From: Aphidius gifuensis
Taxonomy: Eukaryota > Arthropoda > Insecta > Hymenoptera > Braconidae
Length of the DNA stretch: 64,000 bases
Assembly (NCBI RefSeq): GCF_014905175.1
Contig: NC_057790.1
Location: 4,960,001 to 5,024,000, forward strand
Reading direction: 5' to 3'
This document shows, in pieces, positions 11,906 to 23,924 of the stretch. Below the pieces are notes generated by a model. It made no database searches, was not told the origin of the DNA, and saw nothing but the letters and a program-made list of their open reading frames with translations. A program made the translations under genes and the position numbers. The stretch's first letter is position 1. Each line of letters begins with the position of its first letter.

Positions 11906-14247
11906 ATAAAAATTACTTAGTTAAATGCATTGTGTCATATAAACAATCACTAGCCAATAAGAAGCTCCTTTTAAACTTTAAAATTTATAAATTTTTTATT
12001 ACGCTTGATCTTTTTATTCAATCCGTGAACTGTTCGCTTCGCTATGATAATCGCTATTTTTTTTTCTTTCTTTATTCTTTGTCGATACATCGAATTTTAT
12101 CTTATTTATTGTCTTATCAGTTTTTCAATATGATATTGTTAGCTTAATGTATTTTAACTATATGTCGTCTTAAAAAGCTTTTGGCATATTGCCGAGATAA
12201 CTCTGGAGAGCTTTTACCGTCTTTACCAATTGAACATTCCTTGGAACATGCAACTTAAAAGGGAGAGTTATTTCGTTAAATTAGTATTAATTCAATTAGT
12301 GTTAATTTTATACATTCAGCTTTTATAATAGCATTCGTATTTTGCTTGTAATAATATCGAAAAAAGAACAATAAATAAATAAATAAATGAAATTAACTTA
12401 ATTAATTGTTGAATTTTACCAATTAAATTATTAAAAAATTAAATATAAATAAGTTATGTAATACTTAAAAACATAACTCAATTCAACAATAAAAAAAGTT
12501 AATAATTATTTATGATCATTGTTAAACATATAACACTAATTAACCATTGTTATTGTGACTTATTTTATTATGAAAGATAATGTACGTCACAAAGTGCGAT
12601 GGTTGTTTTTTTGATAAAACTGCAAAAATGAAAAAATAAAATTAGTTTTTTATTTATCAGTAATTTGTCAGTGATAATTTGATAATGATAAATTACTCAC
12701 AGTTTAATTCATGAACATTGAAAAAAAAAAAAAAAAAAAAATTATTCAATTAGTTGATATAATTTCTTGACAATCATAATCTAGAGTCAATTATCAAGGT
12801 TTTAACTTGTTTTGACGTAACTGAATAACTTACTTATTTTTATAATAAACAATCTAATTACTGAATATAAATGAAAATTCTTCTATTATCAATCATTAGA
12901 TTATAATTATATACACAATTATTTTAAAATAAATATTCAAGCGGGAACAACTGTTGTATATTAATGCAATAATTAACCTCACTTTTTTATATGTTAAACT
13001 AAAACAAAAAAATTTTTTATAACTTACTCTCTCTATTTTTCCAATTTTGTTTTTTTAAGTAATTGGCAAATTTATAAAAATTATTTTTTTGGCAATCAAT
13101 CAAGAGTCAAAATGAATCATACTATTTTTATATAAATGTTATAAACAAGTTTTAAATTTTAAGAACTTTATCTATACGTATGTTTGCATGTATAGAATAA
13201 TAACAACAATGTAGTCACCAATGTGGGGCCATTGATGTGGCACACGTGGTAAAAATAAGAAGCATATTTTAGCCAAAATAAAAAAAAAAATTCGCTTGCG
13301 TACTCGAAATAACAAAATTAATAATTAATAAACATTTTGATTATTTAATAATTTTAATTTAAGGATTTATATATAATTATTTGTACAACAATTTCACTTA
13401 TATTTCGGCGATTTGGAAATTATAGTTATTGCTGCTTCAAGTTGACACTAATAATAATAATAATTAATAATAATAAATTACAGAACAGGTGTACAGGAAC
13501 CTTAATAACAACGCGCAATTTTTATTCAATTTAAAATAGATAAAAAAATTTGAGAGGAACAAAAAAATTCTGCCAACAAAAAATTGACTACACTTTTTAA
13601 CATATAAGTACAAAAATTATTTTCATTTTTAATAACATAAAAATTGTTTTCTTCAAAATGATGCCAATGATTTTTTAATTTTATATATATACAGTTTATT
13701 TATTTAAAACTCAGGTTTGCATACATCTTTATATTTCCATTGTTTTTTTTTTTCGTGGTACTTGTCTTCATCAAGGTTTGTCTGTTAGTTAAATTATTAC
13801 GGAAATTTAAATGAAATTTATATTATACTTTTGAGAAAAAGTAAATTAACATATGTACAGTTAGTAAATAGTAACTAATGTATTTGTAAAATTGATAAAT
13901 TAATCAACTACAAAATATTAGCCATTAAAAATTAATAAGAATATTTTTTTATAATATTCCATCTTAAATACCCAATAAAAATTTAAAAAAAAAAACAGAT
14001 CATCGTACATTAATATTGACAACATTTTTTTACAAAATACAATTATAAGTTTATAACATATTTGTATTATTTAAGATTTAAAATCAACAGAAAAAAATAT
14101 TAATATAAATATTTATTGCATAAAAATAATAAGTAATTGTTTGGCAATAAAAGAAATAAAACTTGCTAAATAAAAATTGCACATAAACTCCATAGAGATA
14201 AATTAATATTTTTTTACAAAATTTTTATGAATAATATATCAGTTATA
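11906..14247. other. Intergenic between the acyltransferase gene and SARA
   Basis: About 2.3 kb of A/T-rich sequence between the 5' end of the acyltransferase gene and the stop codon of SARA (same strand). It holds long poly-A/T runs (for example 12721-12740), a CACGTG E-box in a slightly GC-richer spot near 13220-13250, and minus-strand AATAAA-type words close to 14200. No open frame, tRNA or repeat family is recognised. Confidence 0.5.
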
Positions 14248-17200
14248 TCAATCATCTAAAATATGAAAAATCAATTCCAACACAATACTTGTGTCTTGAG
14301 TTGTATGAGCAGCTTTATGAAGTACTTGAATTAATTCATTGTCTAAACTATTCATATAAAGTGGAGGTAAACGTGTGCCTTCACTTCCTGCCTCATAGCC
14401 AACATTTTCTGGATGTATTGTTGCTCTTACAGCTAATTTTGTAAGACCAGCAGTAGCTAAAAGATCTAATAATTTAACTAAAGCTGCACATGTTGCACGT
14501 GCTATACTTTCTGACAATTTATTTATATCAACTGGATCATGAACTCCATTTGGATGATCATCAGACTGTTGAAAATACAAAAAAAGTATTAAAAAATTAC
14601 TTTTACATTATTATAAAGTTATTTGAATGTATGATAAATACCTTTATGATAAATACTTCTGTCCATCGTATAAATCTACTTGTGCCCATATAATCAGTAC
14701 CATTGTGAACTCTGATTGATGGAATTCCATCCATTGGTTGGCCATCAATTGGACTCTTTACTCTACAAGTTGAATGAAAAATAAAATAAATAAGTATTTT
14801 AAAATGTACATTAATAATATTTAAATGTTAAACAAATTTTTTTAACTTACCCAACATTAAATTGAGTATCATTATCAACCCAATTAATATTAACAATTTC
14901 ATCAGGTTTAGTAGCACCAATTTTTCCACAGCCAATTGTAAAATTTTGCATATTTTTCAAAGCTGTCTTTAATGTTTCCATTTGTTCAGGCATTATTTGT
15001 ACCATAATACCATCCTCAACAATACTTGATTTAGCTGATAATCCCATTGATGATTTTAATGCACCATTAATAACAACAAAACTTGCACCAGTAACTTTTC
15101 TTGGTTTATTATGTATATTAATTGCTTGAGTTTGATAAGTTGATTCATCACCTGTATTACTTTGTATACATACAAGATGTGAATCAGCTTGAAATGAAAA
15201 ATTACCAGCAAATGCAAGTACATAATCATTTGAATTTTTAAGACCTTTAATAACTTGATCATAACGATTTTTTGGTAATAATATATTTGTTGTACGATCT
15301 TCCATATGTATAAAAAGTCCACGTACACCAGGTAATGTATAAGCATAATTTCTAAAATCAGCAAGTACTTTCATAATTGTATGGCCAATTTCAAAATAAA
15401 CAGCATCACGATATCTTACTGATACTAATGGACATGGATAATAACGATATTCAGCACCCAATCGAAGTATTAAACGAAGAGGAAATATTTTAGCCCATGG
15501 TGTTTCCCATCTGTGTACTAAAAGACCAACTAAATATGGTGCTGGTGGTACAACAATTTTTTGTAAACATTGAAATGTTGGTCGTATAAACAAAAAACCA
15601 GCATGTTCACGTGAATCAAGAAGATTTTCACCTTGACGTCCTTGATAAATTGATATTCCTAATTCAGTTATTGTATTTCCTTTTATTGCCTCAACGTAAA
15701 TTTGATTAATATGAATTAATAAGTCTCTTGGTATTTGTGTTTCATCTGGTAAAACTTCAATTAAAAATATCACTTCATCTTGACCTACACAAGCAAGTCC
15801 ACGTGATGTTACATTCCAACATACTTTATTTACACAACAATTGAGATTTGTTATTTTAACATATGCATAAAGATTTCTATTTATAGCAAACATCACAGGT
15901 GGCTCACAATCATTTTTCAATGATTGATATATATTTTCTGGATCTGCTGCTTCATGATAACTTATTTCTATAAATTAAAATAATAAATTAATAAAACTAT
16001 TGGTAAAAAGTATTAATTTTGTTTTTTTTTTCTTTTTAAAAACTTACGGCCTTTGTGTATTGTTACAGTTGGTGGTAGTATATTTTTATCTTGTGGAATG
16101 TAACAATTTGTATATGGATTCAGTGGTGGAAGATTTTGTTTTTTAATCATTGATGATGTTGACTGTCCATCAACTGTTGCAACTCTTTTACTTCCCAATT
16201 TTTTATACGGAGGTTTTGGATCCCATGTCACGTCCAGTTCTGTCAGGTCACAGCCAGGCCTTATTCCTGTGTTTTCATTTTAGAGGTGGGTAATAAACGA
16301 AAAATAAAAGTAGGATAGGTGATAGGTTTAAATGATAAAATATATAAATAATAATTTAAGGCATATAAATTTTGGTATTATAAATAATATAAAAAATAAA
16401 TAATTAAATTTAATAAATAATAAAAAAAATAAGATAGATAAAGAAAAAAAAAATGAAAGAAAATAAATTAATTTTTTAACTTTCATACCATCACTGAACA
16501 TAACTGATTTTTGACTGTCAACACGTTGTTTGGTACTTCCTTCACGTTTTAAAACACTAACTGGTACCATAACTGTTGGTGGTTGTGGAACACCTTCATT
16601 TAACTGTTGCAAAGGTGGTATAGTTGAACAGTACTCCATCGGATTATTTGGATTTGGCTGTCTTTCCTATAACCATTTGTTGAATACTCCAAATACTTTG
16701 ATAACTCTTGCAAAAGTAACAAGTCTATGCAAGTTTTCATTTAAATTTTTCTATGATTTTAATTTTCTTTCAAATATATAAACATGCAAAAATAATAAAA
16801 TACAAAACTACAAAACTAGGATGTATTCAACAAGTTGTTACGTTTTTTTTTTTTTTTTTTCAAAGACAACGAAAAATCCAAAGAAATAATAATATTGATA
16901 TTTGTTTTTTTAAAAAAGATATTTTTTATTACCTGAGGTGAGTATATACTTCCACTGGCTGTGTTTTCGTAACCTGCCCATTCATTACTCGCTTGACCTG
17001 TTTCAGCTGGACAATTATGTTATCTTGTATTTTAATCTTATGTTTTTTATCTAATAATAAATTTAAATTAATTTACCTCGAGTCAATTGTTGATAACAAG
17101 GTGAACAAACTCGTGAATCCATATTCAATTGATATTCAAGTCGATATTTCATACTACAACATTTGTTACACAAAACCTAAAAGAAATTATTTTTTTTTTT

Positions 17201-19543
17201 TTTATTTAAATTGTAATTCTTTTGATATATAAAAATACTCACTTTACCGCAGGCTCGACAATGATGTCTACGTTTTATGACATTAAATTTAACATCACAA
17301 AGCATGCAATTTGGTGCATCAGCATCAGGAACCCAAAAAGGTGGTTGTTTTCCTAAAATAATTCCAAATTCAACTGACGAGTTGTCAGATGTATCAGGTG
17401 ATGGATCTCTTACATTTGCTAGAGCTTGTTCAACTGCCAATTGTTGTTCATGTATATCATGTGTATTTTCTGGTAATTCTATATTTCAAATAAATAAAAA
17501 TAGTATGTATATCTACGATAAAGTAAAATTAATGAAAAATATCATTGTTTTTTTAAAGTTTAATTTACCTATCGATGGAGGTTCATCCATATTGACTGTC
17601 GAGACAATATCTAAAGTTTGAGGTCTAGATGGTTTCTCATTATCTTCTTCAGAACTTCCCAATTCACCAAGTTCTTCTCTTAACTCGCATACATTTTCAA
17701 TATCACTAGACATTTCTTCAAGTTGTTTTGAACTCTCAGCAATTTCTAAAACTTTATTAGAATCTGTAGTACACTCTTGTACTTCTTCAATGTTTTTATT
17801 GTAACTTTTATTTAATGAATCATTAAGTTTGTCAGCTTGTGTTTCACTTGATGACATTTCAATGAAATTCAAATTATTTAAAGTACTTGCTGTATTTTCT
17901 AATTTTATATCAGTTAATTTTGTTGAATTGTCAATGTCATTTAATATTTTTTCATCTGAATCATTGGATGATTTATCTACTTCAACAGTTTTAACATTTT
18001 TATCAAGAGTTTCTTGTTCATTATTTTGCTGGTTTGGTTGCTCTTGCTGACTAGCTAAAGACATATTATTTTGTTTATCAATAGTAAGTCTATTATCATT
18101 ATCTTCATCATCATCATCACCAACATCATCATCATCGTCATGCTCATCCATCTCCAACTCTCTTAAATATTTATTCAGTTCTTCTTCTGATACATCTTCA
18201 ACTGCACTAAAACCAACAGGTGTTTTATTTGATATATTAATTTGTTCAGATAGTTCTTTTTTCTCAAGAACAGTTTGACTATCAATCATTTCATCTTCTA
18301 AAACTAATTCATCTTGAACTATGACATTAATTTTTTCAACAGGCTCGACAAGCTGTTCTTCAGGATCTTGATAATTTTTAGCAACTTCAAGGTCCGTTGG
18401 TGGATCAAAATTACCGCTATTTTTTTCAACCAAGTCAGATATTTGAATTGATTCTTTATCACTTGGAATAGGCTCTATAATTTTATCATTAATTTCAATC
18501 TTTTCATCAACATGTTTATTTTCATTTTGGCTTGATGTGTTTGAAGAGTAAACATGGCTTGATAAATCTTCTAATTGTGCTTCATCTTGAGCTTCATAAT
18601 TAACGTCAAGTATCGTATTTTGGTGAATTGATTCTGATACATCAGCAAGAACATTTGTTGATGTTTCAGAAATAACTGTTTCTTGCTCACCAAGTTTTGC
18701 TTCTCCACGTTCTTCTTGTTCTTTTTCTGACGACTTAAAATTTGAATGGCTCGGGATTGATGATGAAATATTATCATACTGTGGAAGTAACTCTGCTAAT
18801 TTTTTTATATTATTTTTTTCATTAGAAATCGTCTTTTCTACATTATGTTGGGTTTCATGTAAATCATTTTTTAACACATTATCAACTGTTCGAAATTCAT
18901 GTTGAATATTTTTAGGCTCAGTAATTTTATCAACAGTTAAATCATGTTGATCAATATTAGCACTTGATGCATTAATGTACTCATTTAAACTATTAAATAC
19001 ATTACTAACACTTGGCTTTGTACTGGGCTGGTTCAGTTTCTTGTCATAAGTATTATATTCTTTATCATTTTGATGTTTTTTAGCATATCTATTGTAAGTA
19101 ATATCATTGTGTATTGTCAATGAAATGGGCTCATTATCATTAACAACTGTTTTGTCACTGTGAAAATCAACAAGATTTTTTTTAACTTTATCATCACTTT
19201 GTAGATAATCTTGTGGTGAAAAATCATTAACTGATTCACCATTTTCATGTACTAAATCTGCTTTTGCTAAATTAAGTGTGTCAATCGTTTTCATTGATGA
19301 CAATTTTTGCTGATTACGGTCACATTGTTGTGAGTTTGTAGAAGGCAATGAATTCTGATCAAGCAAAACTTGCTCAGCACAATCTAAAACAAAAATAAAG
19401 TTTAAACATATCTAACAAAAATATCAAACTCCATCAGAGTAAAAAAAAATTAATTTATAATATATATAATTGTCAAGTAGATTACCTTCATTGAACTCAA
19501 AGTCATCTAGGACTTTGTCTAGATCAACAGCAAACTTTTCCAT
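14248..19543 (-). CDS. Sara: SARA, FYVE-domain Smad anchor for receptor activation (ZFYVE9/16)
   Basis: Endosomal scaffold that binds PI3P and presents receptor-regulated Smads to TGF-beta/activin-class receptors; in flies it also marks endosomes partitioned in asymmetric divisions. Minus-strand exons: 19543-19486, 19383-17569, 17478-17243, 17176-17077, 16997-16933, 16666-16489, 16266-16048, 15967-14851, 14762-14642 and 14565-14248; total 4,227 nt, 1,408 residues (human SARA about 1,425). The start MEKFAVDLDKVLDDFEFNE is the SARA N-terminal signature. Exon 2 (about 600 residues) is acidic, Ser/Asn-rich and probably disordered, with an Asp run DEHDDDDDVGDDDDEDND. The FYVE zinc finger spans about 670-735: WVPD (673-676), RRHHCRACG (694-702) and RVCSPC (725-730), the PI3P and zinc ligands. 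The Smad-binding segment follows (NPNNPMEYCSTIPPLQQ, then PTVMVPVSVLKR). The large C-terminal exons are the conserved SARA C-domain. Upstream leader with uORF at about 20133-20200. Confidence 0.95.
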
Positions 19544-20132
19544 GATTTCATTAATACGTATTATAAAATTGTCAATTTATATTGAATTTTAATGAAACAC
19601 TTTGTTTTCTCCAAACTCCATGCTCTGAATAATTTACTTTTTTTGTTGTTTAATTTTTAATTTATTTAAATATTAGTTTTAACCACAATTTGTTAGATCA
19701 TATGAATATCTGTCTGATTTTTAAATCATATTTTAAAGTGTAAGAAATGTATTATTTCTTTGGTACATTTTTTGCTTATTCATAACATCGTATAAGCAGA
19801 TGAATAAAGAAACTATCATTTGTAGCTGAAACACAATGGACGATTTTAAGTAACCGTTACTTCAAGATTATAATAAATTAATTAAAAAGAATTATTGCAA
19901 AAATTTTGCAACAGTAATAAAAACATCTGATTGTGATCTTCTACAAAAAAAAAAAAAAAAAAAAAAAACATGAAATAACACTAACTTCAAACCATTCAGA
20001 CAAACCATAATAATTAACATTAAAAAATAAATAAACTATAATTCCATTAAAGTTTTACGATTAATCATCTAAATATATATTGAATAAATAGTTTTTTTAT
20101 AAACAATACAAAAAAAATAAATAAACAATTAC
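19544..20132. other. Probable 5' UTR intron of SARA
   Basis: A/T-rich stretch upstream of the SARA ATG with a poly-A run at 19945-19968. A minus-strand acceptor (TTATTCAG followed by AGCATGG) lies at about 19625 and a donor (GGTAATTG) at 20133-20131, consistent with a leader intron. No other gene is seen. Confidence 0.4.
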
Positions 20133-20200
20133 CAAAATTTCCATCAATTGACATTAATACATTATCATGACGCCATCTTAAATATTTTCGTTACTATACG
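20133..20200 (-). promoter_or_regulatory. SARA non-coding leader exon with a short uORF
   Basis: The minus strand reads AAGATGGCGTCATGATAATG, ending before a donor at 20133. The AAGATGGCG word is a YY1/Pho-like start-site element. ATG-GCG-TCA-TGA (20176-20165) is a three-codon uORF, immediately followed by an overlapping ATG-ATA-ATG. If this exon is in the mature leader it could lower SARA translation. Leader assignment is inferred. Confidence 0.4.
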
Positions 20201-20402
20201 ATATTTTGACAGATAATCAATATTTAATTTAACAAACAATTGTCAACTTCTGGTTCAATACTGTTGTATGAATGTAATTGATAATTGATAAAATTTTTTT
20301 ACGACAGAATGTAGGCAACATAAATTTTTCAAGGCCGTTATGTAGTAACGTCAATCTTGTGACTTTTACGTTTTGTTTTGTTTATTTTTTTATTATTAAG
20401 GT

Positions 20403-20411
20403 CTTTTGACA
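20403..20411 (+). repeat. 9-bp target-site duplication, left copy
   Basis: CTTTTGACA directly abuts the left terminal inverted repeat; an identical copy follows the right one at 21008-21016. Confidence 0.85.
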
Positions 20412-21007
20412 CATGGTAGAAATACTACAGGTATGGCAGTGCGCAGCCTGGTTTGGCCGCTGCGAATCGACCAATCAAAAGGTCACCTTCTCGCCACAAA
20501 AATGGAAGACTTTATGCGCGCGCGATACAAATTTGTTAAGAAAATTTTCAAGTTTTTTTTAAATTTTTCAAAAGTTATCATATTTATTCAACTAGATTTG
20601 GTATATTTTATAATGATTCACATACATCAAAAATAGAAATTAATTATTTATATTAAATAAATAAATCCAAGTATAATAAATACAACACAACCTCTATTGT
20701 TTGTGGCATAAAAAAAACAACAATAATGAAAATATTATAATTTATTTGTTAAACTGTCTTGGTTTTTTTATTTTTTTGATTTTTTATAAACATGCTCCAC
20801 ATATATTTATAAGTATTGACAACAATATAAAAAATAGTTGTCAAAACAGTATGTTAGAGAGAGAGGCTCTTATAATAGAGATTGCGTGTTAGAAAGAAAA
20901 GCAAAACAGCTCGATGGCGCGTTGTTGATTGGTTGAAAAAATAAGGCTGCGCAGAACGCGACGAAAAAAGCATGGACTACTGCCATACCTGTAGTACTTC
21001 TACCATG
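20412..21007. mobile_element. 596-bp non-autonomous TIR transposon (MITE-like)
   Basis: The ends are inverted repeats of 29 bp with one mismatch: left 20412-20440 begins CATGGTAGAAATACTACAGG, and right 20979-21007 read in reverse begins CATGGTAGAAGTACTACAGG. Both continue TATGGCAGT. Perfect 9-bp direct repeats (CTTTTGACA) flank it. Inside, GCGCAGCCT (20441-20449) recurs inverted at about 20943-20951, and ACCAATCA near 20470 recurs inverted near 20926, so subterminal symmetry extends about 80 bp. No transposase frame exists; the open frame at 20406-20636 is chance. Nine-bp duplications are typical of Mutator-like elements; CATG ends also recall P-type elements, which duplicate 8 bp. The near-perfect ends and duplication suggest a fairly recent insertion. 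It lies between SARA and the IP3 receptor gene and carries CCAAT words. Confidence 0.85.
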
Positions 21008-21016
21008 CTTTTGACA
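21008..21016 (+). repeat. 9-bp target-site duplication, right copy
   Basis: CTTTTGACA, identical to 20403-20411, directly after the right terminal inverted repeat. Confidence 0.85.
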
Positions 21017-23924
21017 CAATCAAAATAACACATAGCGGCCATTTTGTTTATGTAACTATTTACTTTATCAGCTGATGGTATTTTATCATTAATCGCTAAA
21101 GTAAAAATTCTTATTACCATGCAAATTAACAGTTCCAAAAAATATGACCTCGAGTTTTGTTCTTTTTTTTTTACGCATGCTCATAGTATTTATATTCATC
21201 TACATCTTAGAGAAGTGTGTGTGTGTGTGTGTGTGTAGAGAAAAAAAAAATCCGGACCGTTGCAGATCCTGTCATAGCAATATCATGTCAAAATATAAAC
21301 ACAACAAACAAAACAAGACACATCAAAAATCATTAGAAGAAAAATAAAATTAAAAAAAAAATAATTTAAAAACAAAATATCAAGAAATTAAAACCTAACC
21401 TCTGTTTTTCCTCAATCATCGAGGTATTTGCCGACATACTTGACATTTTTTCAACATTCTTTAGTAAATTTTCTTTTTGAATTATAAAAATAACAATATA
21501 CGGTGTGTTTTTTCAACAAGTGTAAACAAGAAAATCCTTGTTTAATTAATGTGAAGATTTGAATCAATGAGACATCGACATTGTTAAGGAATTCGACTTA
21601 GAAGTATACACTTGTTTGATCTATCAATTGAATGTCGATTATTTAAAATTTATTTCATATTTATCGAACAGTATAGCAATGTGTACATAACACATATGTA
21701 TATATATGCAGATTAGCTGGAAGAAGAAAAAGGTTGAGCTGCTCGTCGCAGCGGGTGAAACTGTGAGGAGGACATATTACACCAGTTGTGTCGGAACCAC
21801 TGCACGGTTTGTGTCATATTTATCTTTACTCCAAAGTGTTCTCCAATAACTTTTTTTTGCTCCAATAATTTTCATATTTTTTTAAAAACATATTAGATTT
21901 ATTTGTTCATTGCGCTGCTTCTTATCATTGAAAAATAAAATTAAATACAATATTATTGTTGCTTATTGTTTCTCTATCTTTTACTTAATTTTTTTTTTTT
22001 TTTTTCTTAATTTAATTTGATTTATTATTATTTTTTTTTCTATCCCTTTTTTTTTTTCTTAGGTCTAGCACATACGGCCTCATTCGAATCCATTACATAT
22101 TATACAAAAAAGAGAGAGAAAAAAATTTATATGAGAAAGAGTGGGAGGACATCACACTGGTCTTGTCCGTCGATTTCTAACCGATTGTCGTGTATGAGAG
22201 CTCGTCGAGAAAACGGAGACGTCTTTGTGCATGCTGACACACCGGCTTACTGTGTCCAGTGACAGTGAAATAAAACATAAAAAATATCTATATTATTAAA
22301 AGAAATAATAACATTCATTATAAAAATAACAGAAAAGTAAAAAGAAAAAAAAATTAATAAGGTAATAATTTCGATATTTTTAAAATATACCTTTTATTTT
22401 TTTTGTAATAAAATTTAAAATGATATATTTATTTGTTGTTTTTTTAGTTTAAAAGTGAAGAAAGAAAAATAGTGTATTTTGGTGTTGAAATAACTTGAAA
22501 AAATTAATATGAAAATTTTGAAATTGGTGAGTTAAAAATAATTAATTTTTTTAAATATATATTTTTTTAATTTTATAATTTATTAATTCTATTTTTAGTT
22601 AGTTTATTATTATTGTTTGTCATAACTGATAAGAAAATTAATATTCTTGGAAGTAATTTTTGTTATTCATAAATTTGTCGTGTGTTTTTAATTTAATAAT
22701 AACTGTTAAATAGTTTCTTTAGTATTTATGGTAATTGATTGTTTGATTTAAACAATAGATCAAAACTAAACTTAATTTTCCAATAGTTCTTATTGTATGA
22801 CATTATTATTTCCTCAAGGATTTCGATCGTTGTAGAATAATGTAAAACTTAATTAAAGAAATATAAATACGTAATTTTATTTTAATCACTATATTATTAA
22901 TTTTTTTTTCAGTCAGTAGATGATGAAAATATTATTCTCAATACTGTTGTTTTCATTTTTTTTAACAAATAAATTAATAATTATATGTCTCAATGTTTTT
23001 CAATAAAATTCACGTGCTTTCAATCGTTGTGTAATTTATACATATAATAATAATAATAATTAAAAGAAAAAAAAAAAAAGTCGTGACCTTAATACTGAGG
23101 ATAATCATTTTTGGACATGCTTTTTTTATTTTTTTATTTTTATTTAAGTTTATCGCCAACAAGTTTTATTTGTATGTGCACTTATCTTTATCAGTTTGTT
23201 GGTAATATTATACATTAATGCCCGCAGATCAAAGACAATACGGGAACATTACGAAAGCATAATATTTTTCCCTCGTTTGTTAAACTTGAATGCATAATGA
23301 ATTTTCAATAATATACATATAGTCAACTTTATATACTCAAAGTTTATTTAAAGTCTGTTATAAATCCATATACTTAATTTTTTATAATAATTATATGGAT
23401 ATTTTTTTTTTCTTCTCTTGTTATTATTTTATTTTTTTTTTTAATTAAAAAGGTGGAAGGGTCGTTGGTATATTATTATCCAACAATATATGTCATTAAA
23501 AAGAGATCAATAGATGCATCTTTATTTTTCGTGTCAGTAATTTTAAATATGCGATATTATCATAAGACCACTTGTGATTGTTTTCTTGCTCTTCAACTTG
23601 GTCTTTTTTTTTTTTTCTCAATTATATATTGAAGTAGGTGGAAAAAAAGTGCCATTGGGTGCTTGGCTTGGTGCATATTATAACACTATCATTGCCAATC
23701 GATTTGACCTAGATATTGCTTCAGAGTTCTTGAATTTTTTTGTTTATCTTTTTTTTTTTTTTTTTTGATTTCGTTGTCATTTTATTTTTTCATGTGATTA
23801 TATTTTATGTCTTTAATGTTTGGTGATTTTTGTTATTTATTTTTTAGATGCCATGATTGATTAATGCTGTTATCAGGGACCAACACGGTCCAAAACAAAA
23901 GGAAGTGTGGCGACCGGCATCGAA
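21017..23924 (+). promoter_or_regulatory. Upstream region and probable non-coding leader exons of the IP3 receptor gene
   Basis: No protein gene is supported. GC-richer islands stand out from the A/T background: 21030-21050 (ATAGCGGCCATTTTG, YY1/Pho-like), 21705-21815, 22060-22270 and 23625-23740. The first three are candidates for promoter or leader exons. The coding exon with ATG 23925 is preceded by possible acceptors at TTATCAG (about 23876) and TTTTTTAG (about 23848). A (GT)n tract lies at 21215-21236. Transcription starts cannot be placed from sequence alone. Confidence 0.35.
21215..21236. repeat. (GT)n microsatellite
   Basis: Eleven GT units without interruption. Confidence 0.95.

Noticed and set aside
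20406..20636. Open frame starting across the left end of the TIR element
   Set aside because: It begins in the target-site duplication and runs into A/T-rich filler; no transposase motif. Chance frame.
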